Shown piece by piece: positions 10,901 to 18,632 of a DNA stretch of 45,794 nucleotides. A program made the position numbers and the translations under genes. How positions within the stretch are numbered: position 1 is the first letter of the stretch; the number at the start of each line of letters is the position of its first letter. Below the pieces are notes generated by a model. That model was not told where the DNA came from. It did not search any database and saw nothing but the letters and a program-made list of their open reading frames with translations. Source of the DNA: Gemmatimonadota bacterium (GTDB lineage: Bacteria; JBHIER01; G020348925); the NCBI GenBank assembly GCA_020348925.1, contig CP070758.1:3776965-3822758 (forward strand), in the 5' to 3' direction.

Positions 10901-11936
10901 AGAGGACGATCATGGCCAACAGACCGCCGATGATGGCCGAATCCCGAACCTCGCCCACCGCCCGCTGGATGAACCGGGACTGATCGGAGACGGTCGTCAG
11001 CTTCATTGAACCCAACGCCTGCGGCGTGTACGATCTGAGGCGTCTGGTTACATGTCGCGCCACGGCCACCGTGTTGGCATCACCTTCCTTGTAGATGGCG
11101 ATCTCCACGGCCTCCTGACCATTGATCCGGGTGATGGCATCCCTTTCCTTGTAAGATTTTGAGACAGCCGCCACATCCTTCAGATAGAACTTCACACCCT
11201 CCCTCTGACCGATGACGACATCATCGATCTCATCGACACGTTTAAACTGATTGAGCGTGCGAACGAGGTATTCCTCCGTCCCCTCTCTCAGGCTGCCACC
11301 CGAAAGATTGACGTTCTCCTGGGCCAGACGCTGGGAAATCTGGGCGATGCTGAAACCCAGTTGGGCCAATTTGCCCTCATTCACCTCGATGTGGATCTCC
11401 TCCTCCAGACCGCCGCTCACTTTGACCGCCGCCACCCCCTCCACGGTTTCCAGATCCTTCTTCATGTGCTCCTCGGCAAAAATTCGCAGCACGCTGAGCT
11501 CCGCCTGGCCCGTGAGCCCGACCAGAACGATGGGGTCGTTCGAGGGATCAAAACGAAGCAGGATCGGCTGTCTCACCTCCCGGGGAAGGTTCAGGATATC
11601 CAGCTTCTGTCGCACCTCCAGGGCGGCATTGGCCATATCAGTACCCCATTGGAACTCCAGGATGACGTCCGACCAGCCGGATCTTGAAATCGAACTCATG
11701 TTCAAGAGGTTTCTGACTGTACCAACCGATTCTTCAACAGGCTTGGTCACCAGATTCTCGACCTCGGCGGGTGCAGCCCCTTCGAATTCCGTCCGTATCG
11801 TCAGGGTCGGATAGGTCAGCTCCGGCAGGAGATTCACCCGCAATCGCTGAAGGGATACCAGTCCGAAGAGCAGCACCGCCAGGGTGAACATGGCTACGGT
11901 AACGGGGCGTTTTGTCGAAAGCTCAATTATTTTCAT
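7917..11936 (-). CDS. RND efflux permease with a large extra membrane insertion
   Basis: 1339 residues against about 1020-1050 for the family. The N-terminal half is ordinary: TKRPVTVAMFTLAVLLFGLV, LLPELTYPTLTI, porter loops, TM4 with GMLVDNSIVVLES. After TM6 (about residue 482, ASREHRGG) comes an insertion to about residue 815, where the second half resumes (GWALNNKGAVLAS, LGMELIPQF, later GIVVNNAIVLIDY). The insertion has about six hydrophobic stretches and a basic, Trp-rich soluble part near 590-690. Within that, residues about 630-680 (HGGRFVALRENGVVCSGED, EQYPGEVRAICRVP) resemble the small DUF5678 domain. The reading frame is clean throughout, so this is not an assembly fusion. An AGGAT ribosome site precedes the ATG, 46 bases after the adaptor gene. 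Two consecutive permeases behind one adaptor suggest a heteromeric pump, or two alternative pumps. Confidence 0.9.
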   Translation of the reverse strand: MKIIELSTKRPVTVAMFTLAVLLFGLVSLQRLRVNLLPELTYPTLTIRTEFEGAAPAEVENLVTKPVEESVGTVRNLLNMSSISRSGWSDVILEFQWGTDMANAALEVRQKLDILNLPREVRQPILLRFDPSNDPIVLVGLTGQAELSVLRIFAEEHMKKDLETVEGVAAVKVSGGLEEEIHIEVNEGKLAQLGFSIAQISQRLAQENVNLSGGSLREGTEEYLVRTLNQFKRVDEIDDVVIGQREGVKFYLKDVAAVSKSYKERDAITRINGQEAVEIAIYKEGDANTVAVARHVTRRLRSYTPQALGSMKLTTVSDQSRFIQRAVGEVRDSAIIGGLLAMIVLFFFLKNMRSTAIIGFAIPASVIATFLAMYFGKVTLNIMSLGGLALGVGMLVDNSIVVLESIDRYRKEGFGLFEAANKGASEVGTAVIASTLTTICVFFPIIFIKGVAGQLFRDQALTITFSLIVSLIIALTLIPMIASREHRGGAVVEKTTTVWLQRITRAHVSRRGSRSAWREKRLILRWLRTFIWALRFLITYVLRLAWEGVSGIGLWLWNHASILRWMGQTGKTYVDSYRWPLYFLLPFYLLLRFLMSIPGWFVRELYWVKTAEKRYTVKTRQKVWFRKHWRELVAQHGGRFVALRENGVVCSGEDRWEAKHRFLEQYPGEVRAICRVPTRAKREKVTRIKFSVLTAWKTILIPVRFLWCQVVRAFIPIIRIPWNILKPPFFIVRFAVTLIFSLIVFLFTNFFYTLVVVGKWVGKRLGAFLLAYAGLLIFFTLTGQGLKPQTYGLAVPLAIGLLLVLKILLSWFDRGFPVLAKAYPHFLGWALNNKGAVLASALIIFVVSLLAISFLGMELIPQFSQGEFTLAVDFPVGTPIDVSDVLLNRIEQAVRDDPRVEKIYSIVGTGNRMTADTEMEGENHGELKVVMKDPTDKKAEAHVKELMRRELTRVPDAEAEFLSPTYFTFKTPIEVEVTGFNIERLKESADRVVAALSTIEGLTDVQSNLEAGNPEVQIVFDRERVAALGLDIYEISRLVRNRIKGDIPSRFAIGERRIDILVRATEGNRATIDRIRNLTINPEAEVPVNLSSVADVRVDIGPSQIHRLGQQRTALVTANVVGRDLGSVSREAGERIRSVTLPPTFSASLAGQNEEMMVSFASLRFALLLAIFLVYLVMASQFESLLHPFVIMFSLPLALIGVVAALLLTGQTISVVVLIGVILLAGIVVNNAIVLIDYINRLRRRGIEKYEAVIQAGRVRLRPILMTTATTVLALLPMALGFGEGAEIRSPMAIAVIGGMLTSTILTLVVIPTLYTVMDRKQFVPVVESSSKGEKTSEV

Positions 11937-11982
11937 GTTTTTTATCCTATTATTTGGTCAGCGGAGCAATACCTTCACTTTT

Positions 11983-13782
11983 TTATTGAACAACCTCCAC
12001 CTTCGTGCTGTCCTTCAAGCCGCTCTGCCCGATGGTGACGACCTGTTCCCCCTCCTCCAGACCACTCAGAATCTCCACTTTGCCCTCGTCATCGAAACCG
12101 ACTTCAACTTCCTTCTTGCGAGCCAGGTTCTCCGTGACAACAAAGACGGCCTGCTTCCCATCATCGGAAACAAGGGCCCGTTTGGGTATGACAATGGCGT
12201 CCGTTTTGGTATCCGTAATAATTTTGAGACGGGCGAACATGCCGGGTTTGAGAGACTCTTTGCTGCTTCCGGTCACCTCGATGGTGGCTTTCACCGTGCC
12301 GCTGGCCGGATCGACCACAGGACTGACCCGGGCGACGCGACCATCGTGCAGCTCATCACCGTTGGCGTCGATCACTATTTTCACGGGCTGACCGACCCGT
12401 AATCGCCTCATTTCACTCTCGGGGATAAAAACCCTGGCCACGAGGGGATTAAAATTGGCGATGGCAAAGACCTTCTGGTTGACATTGATTTGATTCCCAA
12501 TACGGACAAGGCGCTCGGTAATCACCCCGGAGATAGGCGCAGTGATGGCTGAATACTTCAGATCCAGTTTTCGCAGCTCGTAAACCGACTTCTGGGATTC
12601 GTACTGAAACCGCAAGTTCTCGTACTCCTCCTCGCTGATCAACTCTTTTTCAAAGAGGTTTCCGGCCCGATTATAATCGGCCTCCAGCCGGTTGAGGTCG
12701 GCCAGGGCCTGGTCTACCTGAATTTTGAGACGCTCGTCGTCCAATTGAGCCAGAACGTCCCCTTCCCTGACCCAGTGCCCCTCTTCGACAAAGAGCTCTC
12801 CCACCAATCCCGATACTTTGGCCACAACGTCGGCCCGTCTTTCCGGCTCGAGGGTCGCTGTGGCCACGAGATATGAGGACACCGCATTGCGCTTCGCGGT
12901 CGCAATCTCTACAGGTACGGGCGGCAGTTCAGGAGGCCCATCCCGCCGCTCCTCCCTTTTAAAAGCGGCCTTAATGATGGAAGCGGTATCGTAGTCGACC
13001 TGCACCGTCAGGGAACTGTCGATCTCAAGGAGCTCCTGACCGGCGGAATCGTACAACTCTATAGAGAAAGAGATTTTCACCGGTTCTTCGAGGGTCAATT
13101 CATCGGCTTCGATCGTCTGAGTGAACATATCCTTCGGCGACGTGCCCTTAATCTGCCAAGGTTTGGTCCAGAGTGTATCGTGTGTCGTCTTGGAGACGAT
13201 CTTGGCCTTGATATCCTTTGTGGCCTTCTTGGCGGAAGTATTGACATCAATTTGAAGATCAAACCTCTCGAAGAATTGATCATTATCCCGATCGACTTGG
13301 TTGGTTATCGAAGGGCTCCGCTCCGCAAACAGCGCTTTGATAAGGACCTGGGAATCGTCGTCGTCGATGAGAAGAGACAACGAGCTGTCAGCATCGAACT
13401 CATTGGAACCCGATGAATCAAAGAGGACGACCTTCAAACCGATCTCCATCGGTTCGGTCAGTTGGAAATCACTGCTCTCTAAGGACACGGTGTGGGCGTC
13501 TTCCGTCACCTTTCCCGTTAAGGTCCAGACGTCGGTCCATATGGTATCTTTGGTGTCCGGCGAGATGATCTTGGCCTTTACCTCGAGGGTATCGAATTCG
13601 GTCTGCCCGTTGGCATCGATGCGAAGGTCAAAGCTCCCGTAATATCCGTCCTTATCTTCATCAACTTTGTTGACAAGAACGTTACCCGGAGGCTGGGCTT
13701 TTTTTCCACACCCGCCTCCGAAACAAATGAGGAACGACATTGCGAGCAAAGGGCTAAACCGCAATATTTTTTTCGAGTACAC
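11983..13782 (-). CDS. RND periplasmic adaptor (MFP) with duplicated N-terminal domain
   Basis: 599 residues; typical adaptors have 350-420. The start is GTG (complement of 13780-13782) with AAGGAG seven bases upstream. The N-terminus is a signal peptide ending FGGGC, a weak lipobox, so lipid anchoring is likely but not certain. Residues about 37-290 hold two related units of about 120 residues: NKVDEDKDGYYGSFDLRID and NQVDRDNDQFFERFDLQID, each followed by KAKIxS, DTxWT and a VLFDSSG or ELYDSAG strand. From about residue 290 the classic HlyD/AcrA order appears: barrel-sandwich strand (VSGLVGELFVEEGHWVREGD), coiled-coil hairpin, second lipoyl half (YSAITAPISGVITERLV), beta-barrel and membrane-proximal domain. 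First gene of the efflux operon. The extra domains look calcium-binding or protein-binding by composition; their role is unknown. Confidence 0.9.
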   Translation of the reverse strand: MYSKKILRFSPLLAMSFLICFGGGCGKKAQPPGNVLVNKVDEDKDGYYGSFDLRIDANGQTEFDTLEVKAKIISPDTKDTIWTDVWTLTGKVTEDAHTVSLESSDFQLTEPMEIGLKVVLFDSSGSNEFDADSSLSLLIDDDDSQVLIKALFAERSPSITNQVDRDNDQFFERFDLQIDVNTSAKKATKDIKAKIVSKTTHDTLWTKPWQIKGTSPKDMFTQTIEADELTLEEPVKISFSIELYDSAGQELLEIDSSLTVQVDYDTASIIKAAFKREERRDGPPELPPVPVEIATAKRNAVSSYLVATATLEPERRADVVAKVSGLVGELFVEEGHWVREGDVLAQLDDERLKIQVDQALADLNRLEADYNRAGNLFEKELISEEEYENLRFQYESQKSVYELRKLDLKYSAITAPISGVITERLVRIGNQINVNQKVFAIANFNPLVARVFIPESEMRRLRVGQPVKIVIDANGDELHDGRVARVSPVVDPASGTVKATIEVTGSSKESLKPGMFARLKIITDTKTDAIVIPKRALVSDDGKQAVFVVTENLARKKEVEVGFDDEGKVEILSGLEEGEQVVTIGQSGLKDSTKVEVVQ

Positions 13783-14010
13783 GTCACTTCTCCTTATTCA
13801 GTATTGTTTGAGTCTACAGTTTCGGGAACCCCTTCATTCAGTACAAACGCCTTCTGCAAGCTGTATATTGCGAACTGTCTCTCTTACAGATTGTTGTCAA
13901 TACGACGTGGGAGAAAGTAAAAATGTTTCAGTTCCCCAGTAGAAACTTACATCTTTATCCAAAAGACACTTCCTGTCTCTGCCTGAAAGTGAAAGGTTCC
14001 GAAAAAGAGG

Positions 14011-14039
14011 TTGACTCGAATGTATTTTTATAGTATACT
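14011..14039 (+). promoter_or_regulatory. Sigma-70 type promoter of the folP-thiE operon
   Basis: TTGACT (14011-14016), a 17-base spacer, then TATACT (14034-14039): near-consensus -35 and -10 boxes at ideal spacing. Predicted transcription start is about 14046, 34 bases before the folP ATG. This rules out the TTG inside the -35 box as a translation start. Confidence 0.8.
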
Positions 14040-14079
14040 TTTACCTCTCTGTGTCCGGCACAGGAAGGATACGAATACC

Positions 14080-15330
14080 ATGGAATCAATTGAAAGTATG
14101 AGACTTATATGCGTAAACACAATCGCTGATGCAGTAACGGAACTGAAGCGGATCGGTGTTGATGATTACAGCCTCGATATCATGGCTCCGAAAGCTCTCG
14201 GAGGGAGCATCAAGTTGAAAAAAGTTTCTTCGCCAGCAGCCAATATCTTGAAACAGGAGATGCTCTCCCTGGGCGGCGATGCAGCGGTTGCCCGAGACGT
14301 CATAACCGGGAAAGCCAAAACATCCGACGTTCTCCTGATGGGAACGCTCAGACAGTTTAAGAGCCTGGTGGGGAAAATTTCTCGTCAACCTTTCGGTCTC
14401 ACGGATATCGCACAACACCTTCAGGAGTTCCTCCCTTCTATGGAGAATCCTTCGCCTTTTCCCCTCACATGCAGAAACCATAATCTTGATCTTGGGGCCA
14501 GAACTTTCATCATGGGAGTTCTCAATGTCACCCCTGATTCCTTCTCAAACGGAGGTCGGTTTCAAGGGTTGGCTCGGGCCGTCGACAGAGCCGCGAAAAT
14601 GGTGGAAGAGGGGGCGGACATAATCGATGTGGGCGGTGAGTCGACCCGACCCGGATCCGATGCAATCCCTCCTGAACAGGAATTGTATCGCACCTTACCG
14701 GTTGTTGAAAAACTCGTGAAGGAGCTTCATGTCCCCATTTCAGTCGACACATACAGATCGCAGGTGGCGGAGAAACTCCTCGAAGCGGGCGCACACATGG
14801 TGAATGACATCAGCGGTCTGGATTTCGATCCTGACATGGCTCATGTTGTGAGCCGGTACGAAGTCCCCGTGATCGTGATGCACATCAGGGGGCGACCCAA
14901 GGATATGCAATTGAATCCAGAATATGACGATCTTATCTCAGACGTTTACACCTCCCTGAAAAGATGTGTTACTAATGCCCTTCAAGCGGGTGTTCACAAG
15001 GATAAGATTGTCATTGACCCGGGAATCGGTTTCGGAAAAACGGTAGAGCACAATTTGGAGATTTTCAAGAGGCTTCGGGAATTTTCAAGTATGGGTTATC
15101 CAATTCTCATTGGAGCATCGCGGAAATCATTTATAGGTAAAATTCTGGACGCACCTGTTGACGACCGTCTCGAGGGATCTCTGGCAGCCGTGGCGGTGGC
15201 TATTATGAATGGAGCGAATATTCTTCGTGTTCACGACGTAAAGCCAACGGTGCGTGCGGCGCGACTCGTGGATGCCATTCTGCGAGTGAACAACGGTTCA
15301 AAACTGTCACACGATGTGAGAAAGGCTTGA
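14080..15330 (+). CDS. folP: Dihydropteroate synthase, long form
   Basis: Joins 6-hydroxymethyl-dihydropterin diphosphate with p-aminobenzoate in folate synthesis. The TIM-barrel part (from about residue 140) has all signatures: GVLNVTPDSFSNGG, VGGESTRPGS, PISVDTYR, NDISGL, VIVMHIRG, DPGIGFGKT, LIGASRKSFIG. About 140 residues precede it (LICVNTIADAVTELKRIGVD, LKQEMLSLGGDAAVAR, VLLMGTLRQF), an N-terminal domain I recognise from other long-form bacterial and archaeal DHPS. I chose ATG 14080 (416 residues): it has AGGAAGGA at 14062-14069 and lies downstream of the promoter. An upstream in-frame TTG at 14011 lies in the -35 box. The gene is first in an operon; gcvT starts three bases after its stop. 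Confidence 0.95.
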   Translation: MESIESMRLICVNTIADAVTELKRIGVDDYSLDIMAPKALGGSIKLKKVSSPAANILKQEMLSLGGDAAVARDVITGKAKTSDVLLMGTLRQFKSLVGKISRQPFGLTDIAQHLQEFLPSMENPSPFPLTCRNHNLDLGARTFIMGVLNVTPDSFSNGGRFQGLARAVDRAAKMVEEGADIIDVGGESTRPGSDAIPPEQELYRTLPVVEKLVKELHVPISVDTYRSQVAEKLLEAGAHMVNDISGLDFDPDMAHVVSRYEVPVIVMHIRGRPKDMQLNPEYDDLISDVYTSLKRCVTNALQAGVHKDKIVIDPGIGFGKTVEHNLEIFKRLREFSSMGYPILIGASRKSFIGKILDAPVDDRLEGSLAAVAVAIMNGANILRVHDVKPTVRAARLVDAILRVNNGSKLSHDVRKA

Positions 15331-15333
15331 GGA

Positions 15334-16440
15334 ATGGAATCCACGGCGATAAAAAAGACCGCTCTCTTTAACATTCACGAAAACCTGGGGGCAAAGATCG
15401 TTCCCTTCGCAGGGTATTTCATGCCGGTCTATTACACGAGCATTATTGACGAGCATCGGAGGGTGCGCTCGACGGTCGGGCTCTTTGATGTATCCCACAT
15501 GGGCGAGTTTGAAATCAAAGGGCATGATGCTCTGGCCTTCGTGCAACGCGTAACGACCAATGATGCCGCCGATTTAAAAGTCAATCAGGTTCAATATTCC
15601 GTGATGTGTTATCCTGACGGTGGAATTGTCGATGACCTTCTCGTCTATCGACTGGAAGATCATTACCTCTTTGTGGTCAATGCAGCCAATCTGGACAAAG
15701 ATTTTTCGTGGCTCCAAGACAATCTGCGCGGGGCAGTACAATTAGAAAATAAGAGCGATGCGACGACCCTTCTTGCGCTCCAAGGTCCTCAGGCTGAAAC
15801 GGTTTTATCTCCGCTCGTTGAAGTTGACCTTTGTCGGAAATTAGGTTATTATTACTGTCAACCGGGAAGTGTGATAGGACATCCCGCATTAATTTCTCGA
15901 ACGGGGTACACCGGGGAAGATGGTTTCGAAATATATTGTGCTCCCCGAGCCGGAGTCGCTCTATGGGAAGCGCTCATGGAGTCAGGTCGTCGATACGACA
16001 TTCAACCGATCGGCCTCGGTGCCAGAGATACACTCCGACTTGAGATGAAGTACGCCCTCTACGGAAATGATATTGATCAGACGACCAATCCCTTGGAAGC
16101 AGGTTTGGGATGGGTGGTCAAATTCGATAAAGACGATTTCATTGGCAAGGAAGCCCTGCTCAAGGTGCAGAAAGAGAAGCTGAAGCGGAGACTTGTTGGA
16201 TTCGAAACTGATGGAAAAATATTCCCCCGGAAGGGCATGAACATACACAAGGAGGAAAGTGAGATCGGCACCGTGACGAGTGGAACCTTCTCCCCTTCCC
16301 TGGAAAAAGGGATTGGTCTGGGATACGTTTCAACTCCCCATACGAAAGTAGGAACCGAGATCGGTCTGGATATCCGGGGAAAACGTGTGGGGGCACGTGT
16401 TGTGAAAACACCATTTTACAAGAGTGGCTCTCATAAATGA
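15334..16440 (+). CDS. gcvT: Aminomethyltransferase, glycine cleavage T protein
   Basis: 368 residues, full length for GcvT. The enzyme moves the methylene group from aminomethyl-lipoyl H protein to tetrahydrofolate, releasing ammonia. Signatures seen: PFAGYFMPVYY, GLFDVSHMGEFEIKG, the folate-binding stretch VNQVQYSVMCYPDGGIVDDL, ARDTLRLEMKYALYGNDI and the C-terminal barrel GTVTSGTFSPSLEKGIGLGY. It starts three bases after folP, so the two are probably translationally coupled. Making the folate carrier and the enzyme that charges it with one-carbon units in one operon is sensible. The other glycine cleavage genes (H, P, L) are not in the window. A YgfZ-type folate protein is less likely given the length and signatures. 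Confidence 0.93.
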   Translation: MESTAIKKTALFNIHENLGAKIVPFAGYFMPVYYTSIIDEHRRVRSTVGLFDVSHMGEFEIKGHDALAFVQRVTTNDAADLKVNQVQYSVMCYPDGGIVDDLLVYRLEDHYLFVVNAANLDKDFSWLQDNLRGAVQLENKSDATTLLALQGPQAETVLSPLVEVDLCRKLGYYYCQPGSVIGHPALISRTGYTGEDGFEIYCAPRAGVALWEALMESGRRYDIQPIGLGARDTLRLEMKYALYGNDIDQTTNPLEAGLGWVVKFDKDDFIGKEALLKVQKEKLKRRLVGFETDGKIFPRKGMNIHKEESEIGTVTSGTFSPSLEKGIGLGYVSTPHTKVGTEIGLDIRGKRVGARVVKTPFYKSGSHK

Positions 16441-16472
16441 CTCATTTGTATTCATAGAACAGGCGCATTGAA

Positions 16473-17216
16473 ATGAAAATTCATGTCTATTTCACTTTGA
16501 ACCGAGTAACGGAAGATCAATTGCGAGGCAAGAGAGTTGTCGTCATTGATGTCTTGCGGACATGTACAACCATTGCCACAGCCATCGCGAACGGAGGTCG
16601 AGAAATCATACCCGCCGAAAGCATTGAGGCAGCCACGTTGTTGGCCACAGACATCGACAGAAAATCCGTTTTTCTCTGCGGTGAAAGAGAGGGGAAACGC
16701 ATCGATGGGTTCGACCTGGGAAACTCACCCCGGGAATACAAAGAGAAGATAGTGAAAGAGAAAAACATTGTTTTTGTCAGCAGCAATGGCTCTGTGGCCT
16801 TAGTCAAAAGCAGGTTTTCTGCGATCACAGTCGTATGCGCTTTTGTCAACGTCTCAACCGTTGTGGACTACCTTCTTCAAGAGAAGGGTGATATTCATAT
16901 TTTGTGCGCCGGGAATCAGGGCAGATTCTCTTTGGAAGACGCCGTGTGCAGCGGGATGCTCCTTCAGGGGCTTCAGATGAAGGGGGAGAATAATTTTGAA
17001 CTGAACGACAGTGCGGTGGCCGCAGAGGTGTTGTTGAGGAAATACGAGAAGAGAATCAAGGCCCTCCTTCGGAACTGTGATCACGGGCGCTATCTGACCG
17101 GAATAGGATTCAGCAAGGATTTACTCGTCTGTGCGGAGGTCAACTCCCTGCGCATTGTACCGGTTATGCGCGATGGTCGGATTACGAAAGCGAAAGTCCA
17201 CCAGCCCCACATGTGA
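16473..17216 (+). CDS. comB: 2-phosphosulfolactate phosphatase family protein (ComB-like)
   Basis: 247 residues, the usual length. ComB removes phosphate from 2-phosphosulfolactate; in methanogens this belongs to coenzyme M synthesis, while in bacteria the family is widespread with less clear roles (sulfolactate formation, or other acid-stable phosphates). Signatures: VVVIDVLRTCTTIATAIANG near the N-terminus, the strongly conserved LCGEREGKRIDGFDLGNSP, FVSSNGSVAL and ILCAGNQGRFSLEDAVCSG. It lies 32 bases after gcvT. Its TGA overlaps a possible GTG start of the following thiD2 gene (GTGA at 17213-17216). No other coenzyme M or sulfolactate gene is visible nearby, so its partner pathway is unknown. 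Confidence 0.88.
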   Translation: MKIHVYFTLNRVTEDQLRGKRVVVIDVLRTCTTIATAIANGGREIIPAESIEAATLLATDIDRKSVFLCGEREGKRIDGFDLGNSPREYKEKIVKEKNIVFVSSNGSVALVKSRFSAITVVCAFVNVSTVVDYLLQEKGDIHILCAGNQGRFSLEDAVCSGMLLQGLQMKGENNFELNDSAVAAEVLLRKYEKRIKALLRNCDHGRYLTGIGFSKDLLVCAEVNSLRIVPVMRDGRITKAKVHQPHM

Positions 17217-17230
17217 GAGAGCGAGTGCTT

Positions 17231-17677
17231 ATGCCCTCAAAACGGGAGAGGGATCGGATTGTTAGGATTATCGATGCGAACGCCAATCGGCTTCGGGAAG
17301 GTCTCCGGGTTGTGGAGGAGATTGCTCGCCTCGTCCTCAATGACGCTCAGCTAACGAATAGACTGAAAGTGAAGCGCCACGCAGTAGAAGATCTTGTGGG
17401 TCAGCTCACGCTGTCCAAGGAGACCCTTCTTTCGGCCCGGGAGAGTGAAGATGATGTAGGCCTTGAAAGGGTCTTCGATAGAACTTCCCGAAAGAACTGT
17501 GAGGACATTTTGTGGGCCAATATAAGACGTGCCCAAGAGTCCTGCCGAGTTCTCGAGGAATTCTCAAAGCTCCTCGATGAAAACATTCCCGTCTCCCTCA
17601 AAAAGATTCGATTCAGCTTGTACACATTGGAAAAAGAGATACATACCGAATTAAAAAAATGGAATGAAACGCGTTGA
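17231..17677 (+). CDS. thiD2: ThiD2-type hydroxymethylpyrimidine phosphate kinase
   Basis: 148 residues from ATG 17231; a GTG at 17213, overlapping the comB stop, would add six residues. The core RIIDANANRLREGLRVVEEIARLVL, a basic helix (LKVKRHAVEDL) and ANIRRAQESCRVLEEFSKLL match the ThiD2 domain, known as a domain fused to ThiE or as a separate small protein. ThiD2 is reported as a monofunctional kinase that phosphorylates hydroxymethylpyrimidine phosphate to the diphosphate used by ThiE. Here it is a separate gene overlapping thiE by 14 bases, which fits that role exactly. The protein is all-helical by appearance and has no P-loop, as expected for this family. Assignment is from remembered family motifs. 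Confidence 0.8.
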   Translation: MPSKRERDRIVRIIDANANRLREGLRVVEEIARLVLNDAQLTNRLKVKRHAVEDLVGQLTLSKETLLSARESEDDVGLERVFDRTSRKNCEDILWANIRRAQESCRVLEEFSKLLDENIPVSLKKIRFSLYTLEKEIHTELKKWNETR

Positions 17678-18317
17678 AGAGTGGAAACTTTATGTCATTA
17701 CAGACCGTTGCCTGTCCAAAGGGCGGACGAATGAGGAAGTAGTCTGCGAAGCGATATCAGGCGGTGCTGATGTTATTCAGTTTCGCGACAAGGAAGCCTC
17801 CACAGCCGAGTTCTACAGGGAGGCCGTCATCTTGCGAAAGGTGACAAAAGCATCGGATGTCCCATTCATCATAAATGACAGAATTGATGTCGCTCGCGCT
17901 GTGGAGGCTGATGGCGTCCACCTGGGACAAGATGATCTCCCTGTATCAGTGGCTCGAGACATCTTGGGGCCGAATAAAATCGTTGGAATTTCGACCCATT
18001 CACTCGAACAGGCCCTGATCGCCTCCTTGAAGAGACCCGACTATATAAGCATCGGCCCCATCTACTCCACGAAAACGAAAAAGACGGGCCCTCCTGTCGG
18101 GGTGGACGTCATCCGTCAGATTAAAGAGAACATTTCTATCCCAATCGTGGCTATAGGAGGAATCACTTTGGAGACTGTGAGTGCGGTCTCCCAAAGTGGT
18201 GCCGACTGCATCGCCCTCATCTCCTCAGTGGTGAGCGCAGATGACATTGCGGGTACTGTTCGGAAGTTCGAGGCAAAAAGAAAAACATTCAGCACTGACG
18301 AGGAGGCGAAGATGTAG
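17664..18317 (+). CDS. thiE: Thiamine-phosphate synthase
   Basis: 217 residues, normal length. ThiE couples hydroxymethylpyrimidine diphosphate with thiazole phosphate to give thiamine phosphate. TIM-barrel signatures: LYVITDRCLSKGR, the substrate-binding GGADVIQFRDKEA, PFIINDRIDVARAVEADGVHLGQDDLP, VGISTHSLEQA, YISIGPIYSTKTKKTGPPVG, PIVAIGGIT. It overlaps thiD2 by 14 bases and ends the cofactor operon. I see no TPP riboswitch inside or upstream of the operon. No hairpin with a T-run follows, so the termination site is not evident; the next 300 bases are a sigma-54 control region. Confidence 0.95.
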   Translation: MKRVEEWKLYVITDRCLSKGRTNEEVVCEAISGGADVIQFRDKEASTAEFYREAVILRKVTKASDVPFIINDRIDVARAVEADGVHLGQDDLPVSVARDILGPNKIVGISTHSLEQALIASLKRPDYISIGPIYSTKTKKTGPPVGVDVIRQIKENISIPIVAIGGITLETVSAVSQSGADCIALISSVVSADDIAGTVRKFEAKRKTFSTDEEAKM

Positions 18318-18437
18318 AAGAGAACCTCGTTGAATTGAGCGTGTGATTTTTTTTGAAAGTGTCGCTTTCTCCCCCCCATTCTTTTACTCTTTTAATAACA
18401 AAATCTTAATTGAAACATGCCATCATGTCGAAAGGAA

Positions 18438-18457
18438 GTGTCGAATTTTTTTAACAC
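18438..18457 (+). promoter_or_regulatory. Upstream activator site (inverted repeat) of the sigma-54 promoter
   Basis: GTGTC at 18438-18442 and AACAC at 18453-18457, separated by an A/T-rich core. The same arrangement recurs at 26231-26249. Its centre is 110 bases upstream of the -24 GG of the downstream sigma-54 promoter, against 111 for the other copy. It is probably the binding site of an NtrC-family activator (inference). The rest of the gap 18318-18632 holds a T8 tract at 18347-18354 and related TGTCGAA words, but no convincing gene. Confidence 0.6.
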
Positions 18458-18556
18458 TCCATAGTGTCCCATTTGAGACAGGATACACGTCAAAGAAACT
18501 TCGTATCCTTTTTACTTTTCTGGTCTTATATCCGATTACCATCATGACTCTCAAAA

Positions 18557-18572
18557 TGGCATACAATTTGCA
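18557..18572 (+). promoter_or_regulatory. Sigma-54 (-24/-12) promoter of the REC/radical SAM/peptide unit
   Basis: TGGCATACAATTTGCA: GG at 18558-18559 and GC at 18570-18571 with exactly 10 bases between, and matches at TGGCA and TTGCA of the consensus TGGCAC-N5-TTGCA. Predicted start near 18583, about 50 bases before the ATG at 18633. A sigma-54 promoter needs an AAA+ activator; one is encoded at 24454. Confidence 0.78.
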
Positions 18573-18632
18573 AAAAAAAGACACATCTCTAACACCGGAC
18601 TGTTCTCTTGAATAAGACAAAGGGGGTGTACA

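Noticed and set aside
13783-14010. Promoter for the minus-strand efflux operon (TTGACA complement at 13895-13900)
   Set aside because: No acceptable -10 box at 16-18 bases; the nearest TATACA is 26 bases away.
14011-14079. N-terminal extension of folP from a TTG codon
   Set aside because: The TTG is part of the -35 box of a strong promoter; the ATG at 14080 has a good ribosome site.
18318-18356. Terminator after thiE (T8 run at 18347-18354)
   Set aside because: No stable stem precedes the T-run; only a weak CTC/GAG pairing is possible.
18343-18615. 90-codon frame in the control region before the REC gene
   Set aside because: No ribosome site; it overlaps the activator site and the sigma-54 promoter.
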